Origin: Alphaproteobacteria bacterium
GTDB taxonomy: Bacteria > Pseudomonadota > Alphaproteobacteria > UBA8366 > GCA-2717185
Reading direction: 5' to 3'
Length of the DNA: 63,740 nt
Assembly: GCA_028822585.1 (NCBI GenBank)
Contig: JAPKDL010000009.1
Location: 1 to 63,740, forward strand
Below are positions 9,106 to 18,068 of this stretch, piece by piece. Within the stretch, counting starts at the first letter, position 1. Every line of letters starts with the position of its first letter. The notes under the pieces are model-generated. The model searched no databases and was not told where the DNA came from. It saw nothing but the letters and a program-made list of their open reading frames with translations. The position numbers and the translations under genes are program-made.

Positions 9106-9498
9106 TTAGCCTGTGTTTTCGACCAACGGATAACCGCCGGACGCGTCCCGTGTCTCCGTGCCTACCAAAGCCGGGTTGAAGACGCAAATCAGTTCAAGCT
9201 CCGTTTCCGACCGCAACACATGCGCGTCGTGTTGGTCCAGGGCGTATATCGTACCTTTTTGGATTGGATGCACCTGGCCCGTGGACTCGTTCTCAATGTC
9301 GCCGCGCCCGGCAACGCAGTACACCGCTTCCAAATGATGTTGGTAGAGCATGCGTATCTCGACGCCGGGTTTCAGCACGGTCACGTTAAGCGAAAATCCC
9401 ATGCCGTCTTCCGCCAACAGCAACCGGGTGCTTTCGCTGCTGGACGATTCTACACGGCGGCTAGTTTGTGCTTCGTCTTCGAGGTTTCGAACAATCAT
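9106..9498 (-). CDS. ectC: Orphan ectoine synthase-like cupin
   Basis: This 130-residue protein matches ectoine synthase along its length: MIVRNLED at the start, STRLLLAEDGMGFS, HHLEAVYCV, YALDQHDAH and CVFNPALVG. The expected iron ligands Glu57, Tyr85 and His93 are present, as are Arg25, Asn38, Thr40, Tyr52, His55, Cys105, Phe107 and Glu115. The positions usually Trp21 and His117 are Ser and Arg here. EctC closes N-gamma-acetyl-diaminobutyrate to ectoine, but no ectA, ectB or ectD gene is in the window, so the natural substrate is uncertain. Its ATG overlaps the stop codon of the metallophosphoesterase (TAATG), implying translational coupling. Confidence 0.85.
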   Translation of the reverse strand: MIVRNLEDEAQTSRRVESSSSESTRLLLAEDGMGFSLNVTVLKPGVEIRMLYQHHLEAVYCVAGRGDIENESTGQVHPIQKGTIYALDQHDAHVLRSETELELICVFNPALVGTETRDASGGYPLVENTG

Positions 9499-10361
9499 TA
9501 CAACGGCGCTCCCTTCAAAAGGGGTGGTAACTTGGTGCTGGAGCCATTCGCCGACATCCAGTTGCGCAAATCGTGATTGATGAAGCGCGGCGGCTCCACG
9601 AGTTCATGACTGAAAGTACGGCCCTGGAACCGGTAGTGGACATACCCAACGCGCCGCGTGAGCTGGGCACCTTCGGACGGAACCAGCGAGTTGATGAAAG
9701 AGGTAGGCGGCGCCCATATTAATCGCGTCCCAGCGTGTCGCGTGCTGCGGTAGCAATGGCGATGGCCGCTTGCCACTAACTTCACACGGTATTGTTTGCA
9801 CAGCGAGAGAAGCCGCTTGCGGCTTTTCGGCCACATGCTGCTGAGGGTGCGCCCGGTTTCACCAACGTCGTGAAGGTAAAGTGGTTTGTGGATCAGTAAA
9901 GCGATGGCACGACCGTCCGCTCTGGCGAGGGCGTTGCTTAAATGCGTCATCTGCAATTTTTCAGCCGCGAGACCGCTCTCCATGAGCTGCGCGTTAAGGC
10001 CTATAAACCGCCAATCGCCCAAATCCTCTACCCAGAAATCTAAACCGAAGCGTCGCAGGTAGCGGGTGCGTCGTGCGGTCGTGATCGGCCCCTTCAACCG
10101 GAGGTCTGGCGACGTGTCGCCAATGTCATGGTTCCCGGGAATAGCACGCCAGGGCGCGGGCAAACGTTCCAACTGGCTAAGAGCATAAGTAAGGTCGTCT
10201 TCGTTCTTCGCGCCATTGAAGCACATGTCTCCGGTGACGAAGATAAAGTCGGGCCGTTCCACCTGCATGGCGTCGATGAAGGCTTCCCAATTGTCTTGGA
10301 AGTAACCCCAACCACGGCTGAGATGCATGTCCGACACTTGGATGATGTTGAGTATGGACAT
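9498..10361 (-). CDS. Metallophosphoesterase (calcineurin-like)
   Basis: This protein of about 287 residues has the complete dinuclear-metal set of calcineurin-like phosphoesterases: SDMH near the N-terminus, VTGDMCFN, IPGNHDIG, the LLIHKPL histidine and the ASGHRHCY motif. The fold and length fit small phosphodiesterases that act on cyclic nucleotides, glycerophosphodiesters or phosphoesters. I use the ATG at 10361; an upstream TTG at 10385 is possible. It directly precedes the ectC-like gene with overlapping stop and start codons, an unusual pairing. It is divergent from the LLM gene at 10551, and 10362-10550 must hold both promoters. The substrate is unknown. Confidence 0.85.
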   Translation of the reverse strand: MSILNIIQVSDMHLSRGWGYFQDNWEAFIDAMQVERPDFIFVTGDMCFNGAKNEDDLTYALSQLERLPAPWRAIPGNHDIGDTSPDLRLKGPITTARRTRYLRRFGLDFWVEDLGDWRFIGLNAQLMESGLAAEKLQMTHLSNALARADGRAIALLIHKPLYLHDVGETGRTLSSMWPKSRKRLLSLCKQYRVKLVASGHRHCYRSTRHAGTRLIWAPPTSFINSLVPSEGAQLTRRVGYVHYRFQGRTFSHELVEPPRFINHDLRNWMSANGSSTKLPPLLKGAPL

Positions 10362-10550
10362 AAATGTGCTTTGTCCCCTGTTCAATGTTTACGCGCCCCT
10401 CGTAATGCCTGACGCCCTGGACAGCTTGACCAAACTCTAGCGTCGAACAAGGCAAATAAAAACATGGGGTCGCCAGGAGGGTGGCCATGGAATAGGCAAC
10501 GCGATACGGTCGACGTAGAATTAGCTGCGACCTATTTGAAAGGATTCGAC

Positions 10551-11393
10551 ATGAATATTGGCGTATCGGTGCCTTTACCCGCCTATAATATTGATCCCGC
10601 CTTCATGGCTAAAAAGGCCGAGGATCTTGACTTTGACTCCATCTGGTATGCGGAACACCCCGCCGTGCCTGTGCATTCCGACAGTCCGTTTCCCGCCACT
10701 GGCGGCGAAATTCCCTGGACCTATTCCCATTTCACCGACCCGTATATTGCTCTGGCACGCGCCTCGGCGGTGACCAGCCGCATCAAGCTGGCGACGGGGA
10801 TCACTTTAGTACCGGAACGCAATCCCCTGTTGCTCGCCAAGGAAGTTGCCACGCTTGATCTTTACAGTGGCGGCCGGTTCTTGTTTGGCATTGGGACCGG
10901 TTGGTTGAAAGAGGAGACCGAGCTTATGGGCGGCGATTTCGCGCATCGGTGGACCCAAACCCGCGAAGCCTTAGAGGTGATGAAGAAGCTCTGGACTCAG
11001 GAAGAAGCCGAACATCACGGCAAATATTTCGATTTTCCCCTCGTGCGATCCTATCCCAAACCAGTGCAGAAGCCGTATCCGCCAATCCTGATTGGCGGCA
11101 TGGCGAAGAATGTGTTGCAACGGGTCGTGGACCATGCCGATGGCTGGATGCCCAACCGGGTGACGCCGAAAATGTTAACCGACAGCCGCCGCCAACTCGA
11201 CGAATTGGCCACCGCCGCCGGGCGTGATCCAAAAGCTATTACCATCACCGTATTCGGCCAGGCACCCGACAAAGCGTTGTGCCAATCTCTGTTGGATGCA
11301 GGCGCGAACAGGGTCGTGGTGAAGCCCGAATACGTCGAGACCGAAGCGGAAATGGGCGCGCAACTGGAACGTTTTGCTGCGGCGCTATTTTAA
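10551..11393 (+). CDS. F420/FMN-dependent LLM class oxidoreductase
   Basis: This protein of about 280 residues begins MNIGVSVPLPAYNIDPAF. It has FDSIWYAEHPAVP near residue 30, IKLATGITLVPERNPLLLAKEVATLD near 80, GRFLFGIGTGWLKEE near 110 and PPILIGGMAKNVLQRV near 180, all typical of the short LLM subfamily often annotated as F420-dependent. AAAGGA lies upstream of the ATG at 10551, which is preferred over any longer reading from 10464. An SGNH hydrolase gene follows 21 bases after its stop, suggesting an operon. Cofactor and substrate cannot be read from the sequence; FMN is as likely as F420 in an alphaproteobacterium. Confidence 0.85.
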   Translation: MNIGVSVPLPAYNIDPAFMAKKAEDLDFDSIWYAEHPAVPVHSDSPFPATGGEIPWTYSHFTDPYIALARASAVTSRIKLATGITLVPERNPLLLAKEVATLDLYSGGRFLFGIGTGWLKEETELMGGDFAHRWTQTREALEVMKKLWTQEEAEHHGKYFDFPLVRSYPKPVQKPYPPILIGGMAKNVLQRVVDHADGWMPNRVTPKMLTDSRRQLDELATAAGRDPKAITITVFGQAPDKALCQSLLDAGANRVVVKPEYVETEAEMGAQLERFAAALF

Positions 11394-11414
11394 CCGTAGG
11401 TTAGGAATGAGGCG

Positions 11415-12575
11415 ATGAATATGGACAGACATTGGGTCGGCACTTGGGCCGCTGCACCGGCACCGAGCGAGGCTGGCGTGGGTTTCAATAACCACACCTT
11501 GCGGATGAACCCACGGATCAGCATCGGCGGCGACACGGTGCGGGTGCGGGTGTCGAACGCCTATGGCGTGGGTCCCCTTGCAATTGGTGCCGCCTCCCTT
11601 GGCATTCGAGATGAAGGCCCGGCGATCCAGCCCAGCTCCGCGCGCACGCTAACCTTTGGCGGCGACGAGTCGGCGACAGTCGCGACGGGATCGTTCGTGA
11701 TCAGCGACCCAATCGCCCTCGACGTGGCGCCGTTGGCTGATTTGGCTATTTCCATCTATCTGCCCGGCGAAATTCCACCCACATTTCAAATCACTGGACG
11801 TTACGCCCGGCAAACCAATTACATTTCACCGCCGGGGAATTTTTCCGCCGACACCAATATGCCCGTGGGCAAGATTACCGATGAATGGTTTTTCGTCAGC
11901 GGTGTTGATGTGTTGGCGTCACAGGAAACCGGCGGCGTGGTTGCACTTGGCGATTCGCTGACCGACGCTAATATCTCAACCCATGATTCGTACAACCGTT
12001 GGCCAGATCAACTTGCCCGGCGGTTGATCACACGGTCTGGGGGGCGGACGGAAGGGCGGGCGCTAGGCGTGATGAACCAGGGTCTCGGCGGCAATCGGAT
12101 ACTGCACGATCTGCGCGGTGACAGCGGGGTGCGACGGTTTGATCGCGATGTGCTCGCGCAGCCCGGCGTCACGCACGCCATCGTCATGTTGGGCACCAAC
12201 GACCTACGCAACCGGCACGCCCGGCCTGGTGAGGAGGTCACCGCCGCGCGAATGATCGCGGGGCTGAACCAGATGGCGATGCGGGCGCAAACACGCGGCA
12301 TCAAATTGATCGGTGCCACGCTGACGCCGTTTGGCAATGAGACATATTTGTCCGGCGCATGGAACCCGGAGCGCGAAGAACATCGCATCGCAGTCAATGC
12401 CTGGATCCGAGACAGCGGCGCGTTGGATGGCGTCGCCGATTTTGATGCGGCGTTGCGCGACCCCGAGCGCCCAACTCAAATGTTGCCCATCTTCGATTGC
12501 GGCGACGGCCTTCACCCCAGCGACCTTGGCTATCGCAAAATGGGCGACGCTATCGACTTAACTTTACTCGATTAA
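11415..12575 (+). CDS. SGNH/GDSL-family hydrolase
   Basis: This 386-residue protein has an N-terminal beta-rich domain (HWVGTWAAAP, VRVRVSNAYG) followed from about residue 175 by an SGNH hydrolase core. Block I is ALGDSLTD with the nucleophile Ser, the Gly block is NQGLGGNRI, block III is MLGTNDLR with Asn, and block V is DGLHPSDLGY with the catalytic Asp and His. Such enzymes hydrolyse esters of lipids or carbohydrates. There is no clear signal peptide, so a cytoplasmic location is likely. It follows the LLM gene at 10551 and probably shares its transcript. Its last 12 bases overlap the end of the convergent dehydrogenase gene. Confidence 0.85.
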   Translation: MNMDRHWVGTWAAAPAPSEAGVGFNNHTLRMNPRISIGGDTVRVRVSNAYGVGPLAIGAASLGIRDEGPAIQPSSARTLTFGGDESATVATGSFVISDPIALDVAPLADLAISIYLPGEIPPTFQITGRYARQTNYISPPGNFSADTNMPVGKITDEWFFVSGVDVLASQETGGVVALGDSLTDANISTHDSYNRWPDQLARRLITRSGGRTEGRALGVMNQGLGGNRILHDLRGDSGVRRFDRDVLAQPGVTHAIVMLGTNDLRNRHARPGEEVTAARMIAGLNQMAMRAQTRGIKLIGATLTPFGNETYLSGAWNPEREEHRIAVNAWIRDSGALDGVADFDAALRDPERPTQMLPIFDCGDGLHPSDLGYRKMGDAIDLTLLD

Positions 12576-13448
12576 CTTGACGCCGCCTTTCGCCGCGACA
12601 TGTTGAATGATGGCGATGGACCATTCTTTGTCGCCGCCATTCTCCAAGGCATCTTTGTAGATATCCAACAGGTGTGCGCCAGTGTCGGTCGGCGTGCCCA
12701 GTCGTTTCGCTTCGTCCAGCGCCGCTTTGGAATCCTTATATGAAATATTCATATTGCCGCCGCCGACCAACGTCCCGGAGCGGATTGCATCTCCGATGCT
12801 ACCCTCGATCTGCTGATTGCGGCCTGTGCTGACACTTAGAACGTCGATCATTGTCTTGGCGTCGAGCCCGAATTTAACGCCCATGGTCAATCCTTCAGCC
12901 GTCGAAATCTTGGCGACATTGCCAAGATAGTTGTTAACCACCTTCATCATTTGTCCATTTCCTGGATTTTCTCCCAGGAAGAAGACATTCTTACCGATGG
13001 CATCGAAAGCGGGTTTGACCGTGTCGAACGCGTTTTTCGGGCCCGATGTCATAACGGACAGCGTTCCGGCCGCAGCGCCCTTGGTCCCACCACTGATCGG
13101 CGCATCGAGCATTTGTATTTGCGCGCCTTCGATGATGTCGCGAACCTCTTTGGCGACGGTTGGCCCCGTTGTCGATTGATCCACATAAATGCGGATCGCC
13201 GAACCGCGCGAGGCCTCTCTCGCGACGTCAAACGCTGCAGCGACCGTGTTCAGGCACACCATCACTATATCGGCTTGATTGGCGACATCCAAAACACTGT
13301 CAGCTTGTTTTGCGCCCGCCGCCACCAAATCATCGACAAGATTTTGCTGAAGATCGTGAACGATTACGTTAAAGCCCGCCTTGACGAGGTTTCGCGCCAT
13401 CGGGCCGCCCATCGCCCCGATGCCAATATATCCAATTGTTTTGTCCAT
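12564..13448 (-). CDS. NAD(P)-dependent beta-hydroxyacid dehydrogenase
   Basis: This 294-residue protein begins with IGYIGIGAMGGPMARNL, the Rossmann motif of 3-hydroxyisobutyrate/tartronate-semialdehyde/6-phosphogluconate-type dehydrogenases. It has the substrate-binding DAPISGGTKGAAAGTL block near residue 118 and a catalytic Lys in GQMMKVVNNYLGN near residue 168. These enzymes interconvert beta-hydroxyacids and semialdehydes. It lies 23 bases downstream of an SDR gene on the same strand, so the two form a likely two-gene dehydrogenase operon. Two other members of this superfamily are encoded at 51672 and 52647, but they are more like each other than like this one. Confidence 0.87.
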   Translation of the reverse strand: MDKTIGYIGIGAMGGPMARNLVKAGFNVIVHDLQQNLVDDLVAAGAKQADSVLDVANQADIVMVCLNTVAAAFDVAREASRGSAIRIYVDQSTTGPTVAKEVRDIIEGAQIQMLDAPISGGTKGAAAGTLSVMTSGPKNAFDTVKPAFDAIGKNVFFLGENPGNGQMMKVVNNYLGNVAKISTAEGLTMGVKFGLDAKTMIDVLSVSTGRNQQIEGSIGDAIRSGTLVGGGNMNISYKDSKAALDEAKRLGTPTDTGAHLLDIYKDALENGGDKEWSIAIIQHVAAKGGVKLIE

Positions 13449-13471
13449 TGCCTAATTCCCCAATTTTTTGA

Positions 13472-14257
13472 TTAGCGCGCCGTATATCCACCATCGACAA
13501 CGACTTCCGAGCCCGTCATGAAGGCCGAATCATTTGATGCCAGGAATAGAATTGCGTTGGCGATATCAAGGGGTTTTCCGAAACGTCCCAGCAAATTCCG
13601 GTTCTCCATGAATTCTTTGATTTCGTTCGGGCTCATATTGCTAGTGGCCAGAATATCGTCCTGCATCGGCGACTCCGTTGCGCCGGGGTGCACTGAATTG
13701 CAGCGTATGTTGTAGCCGCGCCCCCGCACCTCAATCGCCGTCGACTTGGTGAATAACCGAACGCCGCCTTTAGTCATGCTGTATACCGCCGACGTCGCCG
13801 ACCCGACCAGACCCGCGGTTGAAGACAAATTGACGATGGAGCCGCTATCGGCGTCAGGGGGACGGGTCTTCATGGCACCAATCGCATGTTTTGTGCCAAG
13901 GAAGACCCCCTTTAAATTGACGGCACAAAGCTTGTCAAAATCCTCAATCGTGGTCTCCTCAATCACCCCGCGCGCCCAAACGCCAGCGTTGTTAACCAGA
14001 ATGTCAAGGCCGCCATACTGCTTTACCGTTTCGGCGACAACCTGCGCCCATTCGGTCTCGCTTGTCACGTCATGCCGAAAAAAGCAGGCCACGCCGCCTG
14101 CCTCGTTAATTACGTCGGCCATGGCCTTGCCATCGCGTTCCAGCAGATCAGTGATGACAACCTTAGCCCCCGCTTTGGCCAGTAACTTGGCAGTCTCGCC
14201 GCCAATGCCCCGGGCGCCGCCTGTGACAAGCGCTACTTTACCATCCACACGATTCAT
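13472..14257 (-). CDS. SDR-family oxidoreductase
   Basis: This classical short-chain dehydrogenase of about 261 residues shows the cofactor motif TGGARGIG near residue 12, DILVNNAGVWARG near residue 90, a catalytic Ser in NLSSTAG and YSMTKGG (YxxxK) near residue 160, and the C-terminal VVVDGGY segment. The ATG at 14257 is preferred because GGGAGAAGGG lies just upstream; an earlier in-frame ATG at 14302 would add 15 residues. It precedes the beta-hydroxyacid dehydrogenase gene with a 23-base gap, and both may act in one pathway. It is divergent from the GMC oxidoreductase at 14495. The substrate is unknown. Confidence 0.88.
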   Translation of the reverse strand: MNRVDGKVALVTGGARGIGGETAKLLAKAGAKVVITDLLERDGKAMADVINEAGGVACFFRHDVTSETEWAQVVAETVKQYGGLDILVNNAGVWARGVIEETTIEDFDKLCAVNLKGVFLGTKHAIGAMKTRPPDADSGSIVNLSSTAGLVGSATSAVYSMTKGGVRLFTKSTAIEVRGRGYNIRCNSVHPGATESPMQDDILATSNMSPNEIKEFMENRNLLGRFGKPLDIANAILFLASNDSAFMTGSEVVVDGGYTAR

Positions 14258-14494
14258 TAACCCTTCTCCCTTCCCCAAAATGCCGTCACCATATAATAGC
14301 AAGAGCGGTATCTATTTTTAGAGCTCTAAAAAACATTCTCGTTTCAAGGCCCTGAGTTTCACCATTAGAATGCGGCTTGTATTCGTAACAATTGACCAAC
14401 ATCATGTTGATAGACATCGCTCGGCGTCCTTGCTCGGCTTCGAATCGTCGCCAACCGACCGGGACCGCTAGATTTCATGGGAAGGAAGATCATC

Positions 14495-16117
14495 ATGCAA
14501 GCGGATTATGTCATCGTGGGTGCTGGTTCGGCGGGCTGCGTACTTGCAAACCGGCTGACGGAAGACCCCAATACACGAGTGATACTGCTTGAAGCGGGCG
14601 GCAAGGATATCAACCCACTGATCCACATTCCGGCGGGTTACACCAAGTTGCTGGAACATCCCACACTCACCTGGGGTTACAAGGCCGACCGGGATTCGGG
14701 TCTGGACGGCCGCGAAATTCCCTATCCGCGTGGGAAGGTGCTGGGCGGATCAAGTTCGATTAATGGTTTGATCTATATTCGCTCCCAACCCGAAGATTAC
14801 GATCATTGGGCCCAACTCGGCAATCGCGGTTGGGCGGCTGACGACATCTTTCCGTTCTTCCGCAAGGCTGAAAACTGGGATGGGACAGCCGACGCCGTCC
14901 ACGCCAAAGGCGGACCGCTGTTCACATCCATCACGCGCGATCAGCCAGCGCTATGCCAGGCCGCGATCGACGCGGGCCAGCAGCAGGGCTGGGAATTTCG
15001 CGAGGATTTAAATGATCTGCCGCACGGCCTAGATGAACATATCGGGTGGGTTCAGCAGACCCGGGGCGGACGGTTCCGCGCCAGCGCCGCTAGATCCTAT
15101 CTGCGCCCGGCCTCGCGCCGGCCGAACTTGCAAGTCATCACCAACGCCATGGCGCATCGGGTGCTTCTGGACGGTAAGCGTGCGGTCGGAGTTGAATTTT
15201 CGCGCGGCGGCACCATAGAGAGCGCCGATGCGGCGGTGGAAGTGATTGTGTCAGGAGGTGCCATCGGATCGCCCCATCTCCTGCAACTATCGGGCATTGG
15301 CGATCCAGATCATTTGAACGGCATCGGTGTGGACGTGAAACACGCGCTTAAGGGCGTTGGCAAGAATTTTCAGGACCATTTTTTGGTGCGGGTGCAAGCG
15401 GAAGTGAAGAACATCGCGACGCTGAACGAACGCTCTCGCGGCATTCGGTTCGCGGGCGAATTGATGAAATATGTCCTTAGTGGCCGCGGGATGCTGACCT
15501 ACGCCGCGTCGCTGGTGGCGGCGTCGGTGCGCGCGCTGCCCGAATCGGCGACGCCTGATTTGCAGGCGTTGTTCGCCTCCGCAAGCTACGCTCCCGGATC
15601 AAAGCGAGCGCTGGACACCAAACCCGGCATGACGTCTGGGATGTGGCAGATGCGACCGGAAAGCCGGGGCTATGTCGAAGCCCGTTCCGCCGACCCGCGG
15701 GAGCAACCGGCGATCAACCCGAACTATCTGGCGGAAGACCGGGATCGGCGCAGCATCATCGCCGGTATGCGATTGGTGCGGGACTGGTTCAACGCGCCCG
15801 CGCTGAAACAATACCTGGTCGCCGAAACCGTTCCCGGTCCCGATGTTCAAACCGATGATGAGTTCCTGGCTTATGCGCGCCAGACCGGTACGACGGTGTT
15901 TCATGCGACCTGTTCGTGTCGGATGGGACCAGACCCGATGTCCGTCGTCGACGACCGCCTGCGCGTGCATGGAATGGAGAGCCTGCGCGTTATCGACGCT
16001 TCCGTCATGCCCGCGGTGACATCGACCAACACCAACGCGCCGACCATCATGATCGCGGAAAAGGGCGCGGAGATGATTAAAGAGGACGCGCACGCCCAAC
16101 AAGCTGCCGTGGCGTAA
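14495..16117 (+). CDS. GMC-family FAD oxidoreductase (choline dehydrogenase-like)
   Basis: This flavoprotein of about 540 residues has DYVIVGAGSAGCVLANRL at the N-terminus, the GMC signature YPRGKVLGGSSSINGL near residue 80, a second signature VSGGAIGSPHLLQLSGIG near residue 250, and the C-terminal HATCSCRMG and VTSTNTNAPTIMIAEKGA blocks that hold the active-site residues. GMC enzymes oxidise alcohols such as choline or polyethylene glycol derivatives. The ATG at 14495 has GGAAGGAAG upstream; an ATG at 14477 would add six residues. No betaine aldehyde dehydrogenase gene is near, so choline as substrate is not supported. A remnant SDR lies convergent and 12 bases downstream. Confidence 0.88.
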   Translation: MQADYVIVGAGSAGCVLANRLTEDPNTRVILLEAGGKDINPLIHIPAGYTKLLEHPTLTWGYKADRDSGLDGREIPYPRGKVLGGSSSINGLIYIRSQPEDYDHWAQLGNRGWAADDIFPFFRKAENWDGTADAVHAKGGPLFTSITRDQPALCQAAIDAGQQQGWEFREDLNDLPHGLDEHIGWVQQTRGGRFRASAARSYLRPASRRPNLQVITNAMAHRVLLDGKRAVGVEFSRGGTIESADAAVEVIVSGGAIGSPHLLQLSGIGDPDHLNGIGVDVKHALKGVGKNFQDHFLVRVQAEVKNIATLNERSRGIRFAGELMKYVLSGRGMLTYAASLVAASVRALPESATPDLQALFASASYAPGSKRALDTKPGMTSGMWQMRPESRGYVEARSADPREQPAINPNYLAEDRDRRSIIAGMRLVRDWFNAPALKQYLVAETVPGPDVQTDDEFLAYARQTGTTVFHATCSCRMGPDPMSVVDDRLRVHGMESLRVIDASVMPAVTSTNTNAPTIMIAEKGAEMIKEDAHAQQAAVA

Positions 16118-16129
16118 CGCCGGTAGGCT

Positions 16130-16528
16130 TTAGAACGTTCCCGGTGTGATCCCCATTCGTCCCCCGTCCAGCGTAATGACGCTGCCATTAACGTAGGAAG
16201 ACTTGTCGCTGGCGAGGAAGAGAGCTACATCGGCGGAAACGCTCTCCGCAATACCGGCATTGTTGAACAGAACATGGATGACGCTGCGCCATTCCCGGCA
16301 GGCTTGGGCCGTAACCTCAATCGCCGCAGAGTCAGCGAGGTCGGTTTCGATGAAAATCGCATCACCGCCCTCGGCGCGGACCATTGCGGCGGTTTCCGCT
16401 CCCATTTTAGGGTCTATATCGACGCGCGCGATGGCGGCACCTTCGCGCGCGAACAACAGACTGGCCGCCCGGCCCACGCCCGAGGCCGCTCCAGTGACCA
16501 CCGCATTCTTTCCCACAAGTCGTGGCAT
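16130..16528 (-). pseudogene. Internally deleted SDR gene without catalytic core
   Basis: The 132-residue reading frame starts as a normal short-chain dehydrogenase (VVTGAASGVGRAAS) and continues to LFNNAGIAES. It then jumps straight to VALFLASDKSSYVNG and VITLDGG, which normally lie more than 100 residues further on. The catalytic Ser and the YxxxK motif are therefore absent, while the frame stays open. This looks like an in-frame deletion removing nearly half of a gene for about 250 residues. The product might still bind nucleotide, but it cannot be an active SDR. It ends 12 bases after the GMC oxidoreductase gene, in convergent orientation. Confidence 0.75.
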
Positions 16529-16688
16529 CCGTCTCTCCTCTTCAAGTCCTAATTATTGGCGATCATCCGTGCACGAGCGCATTTTGGCAAACGGGCGTCA
16601 GGGCGCGTGTGACTGCCTGTACACGCCGTTTGTACACGGGCTATATAGATTTGGTCCGGGAAACGTGCCTGGTTAGCTTCTTAATGGG

Positions 16689-17960
16689 ATGATCCCGAAT
16701 TTCATGTTGCATCAACTGCGGACCTCTTTGTTCAATTCCCTGGTTGGGAAGGTCTTCTATGGATGGGTCGTTGTTGGGGTGACCTCTCTGGTCATGTTTG
16801 GCAGCGGTCCCGGTCAATCACATCTGATCGGCCTCTTTTTTGACCCAATTTCTGCTGAATTTGGCCTATCTAGAACTTCGATTGCGTTGGCCTATGGCGG
16901 CGCAACGTTGATCGCCGCTTTATTGCTGCCGCAAATGGGAAAATTCGTCGACCAACACGGCCCTACCCGGACACTTTGGATGGTTATCGTCGGCATAGGC
17001 CTCTCCTGCGTCCTCCTCAGCTTCGCCAACAGTTGGCTTTATCTTGCAGTTGGTTTCGCGGCGCTACGCTTCCTAGGACAAGGGTCGCTGATGTTGAATT
17101 GCGCCAATCTTGTCTCCCATTGGTTCGAACGCCGGCGCGGCTTCGCGATCGGCTGCATGGCGTTGGGCTTTCCGGTCTCGATCGCCTTGCATCCACCCCT
17201 GGTGCAAGGAATGATTGAGTGGTTGGGCTGGCGTCAGACCTGGGTCTGGCTTGGCCTCGCCACCTGGGGAATGTTGTTACCCCCGGTTTTGCTGTTGCTG
17301 TGGAACCGTCCGGAAGAAAAAGGCCAACAGCCCGACGGCGCGGTGGCGCCCACCGATGGTGCGCCACCGTTGAAGGTGACGGGCCTGACCTTGGCCGAGG
17401 CACTTAAAACCCCGACATTCTATATTATCGCTGCCGGTCTCGCCACACTGTCCATGCTGGTGACCGCACTTCATGTGGAGAACAAAGGTATCTTGACGCG
17501 TCATGGACTGGACCCACAAATGGCGGCCAACATGTTCGCCGTTACCGGCGTCACCGCCGCAATTGCAATGCCTCTGGTGGGCCGAATGCTGGATCGCTTC
17601 CCAACCAAATGGATGTTTCTCGGCGGGCAGCTTATAGTTGCGGCTTCGCTACTTTCGGTCACCTTCGTTTCCAGTCTTTGGGGGGCCGTCGGGTACGCCA
17701 TGATCTTCGGCCTCTGTAATGGCATTGGCATGACTTACATCTCATTCATGTGGCCCCGTTACTTTGGCCGCAAACATCTTGGAGAAATCCAGGGGACAGG
17801 CCAGATGATTGGCATCGTCGGCGCGTCGCTTGGACCTCTGCCACTCGCCATCGCAATTGACGCCACTGGCGATTATGACATGACCCTACGCTTCCTGGCG
17901 TTCATCCCCCTCACGTGCGCCGTGCTAGCGCTTCGTCTCAAGTCTGAGGCGCCACATTAG
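16689..17960 (+). CDS. MFS transporter (monocarboxylate/oxalate-formate-like)
   Basis: This 423-residue protein has about twelve predicted membrane segments. The FYGWVVVGVTSLVMFGSG opening of the OFA/monocarboxylate branch is present near residue 22, and the inter-helix loop QMGKFVDQHGPTRT follows TM2. A hydrophilic central loop (residues about 205-235, RPEEKGQQPDG) separates the two six-helix halves. The second half contains the repeated loop VGRMLDRFPTKW. It is an inner-membrane permease probably for an organic acid, perhaps a substrate or product of the surrounding catabolic genes. The start at 16689 gives a short N-terminal tail; an ATG at 16704 is also possible. Confidence 0.85.
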   Translation: MIPNFMLHQLRTSLFNSLVGKVFYGWVVVGVTSLVMFGSGPGQSHLIGLFFDPISAEFGLSRTSIALAYGGATLIAALLLPQMGKFVDQHGPTRTLWMVIVGIGLSCVLLSFANSWLYLAVGFAALRFLGQGSLMLNCANLVSHWFERRRGFAIGCMALGFPVSIALHPPLVQGMIEWLGWRQTWVWLGLATWGMLLPPVLLLLWNRPEEKGQQPDGAVAPTDGAPPLKVTGLTLAEALKTPTFYIIAAGLATLSMLVTALHVENKGILTRHGLDPQMAANMFAVTGVTAAIAMPLVGRMLDRFPTKWMFLGGQLIVAASLLSVTFVSSLWGAVGYAMIFGLCNGIGMTYISFMWPRYFGRKHLGEIQGTGQMIGIVGASLGPLPLAIAIDATGDYDMTLRFLAFIPLTCAVLALRLKSEAPH

Positions 17961-18068
17961 GGAATTCATTTAAACCCCATAACGTCGCGCGTCTTTCAAA
18001 TCCAACAGATTTATGTATCTCTACGAACACGTCATCTAATTCGCCCACGATCACCAAAGGACCCCGCC

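Noticed and set aside
1967-11405. Repeated AACCGTAGGT after two LLM genes (about 1966 and 11392)
   Set aside because: Only two or three copies of a 10-base string, one also inside yciB (about 20944); not enough to call a repeat element.
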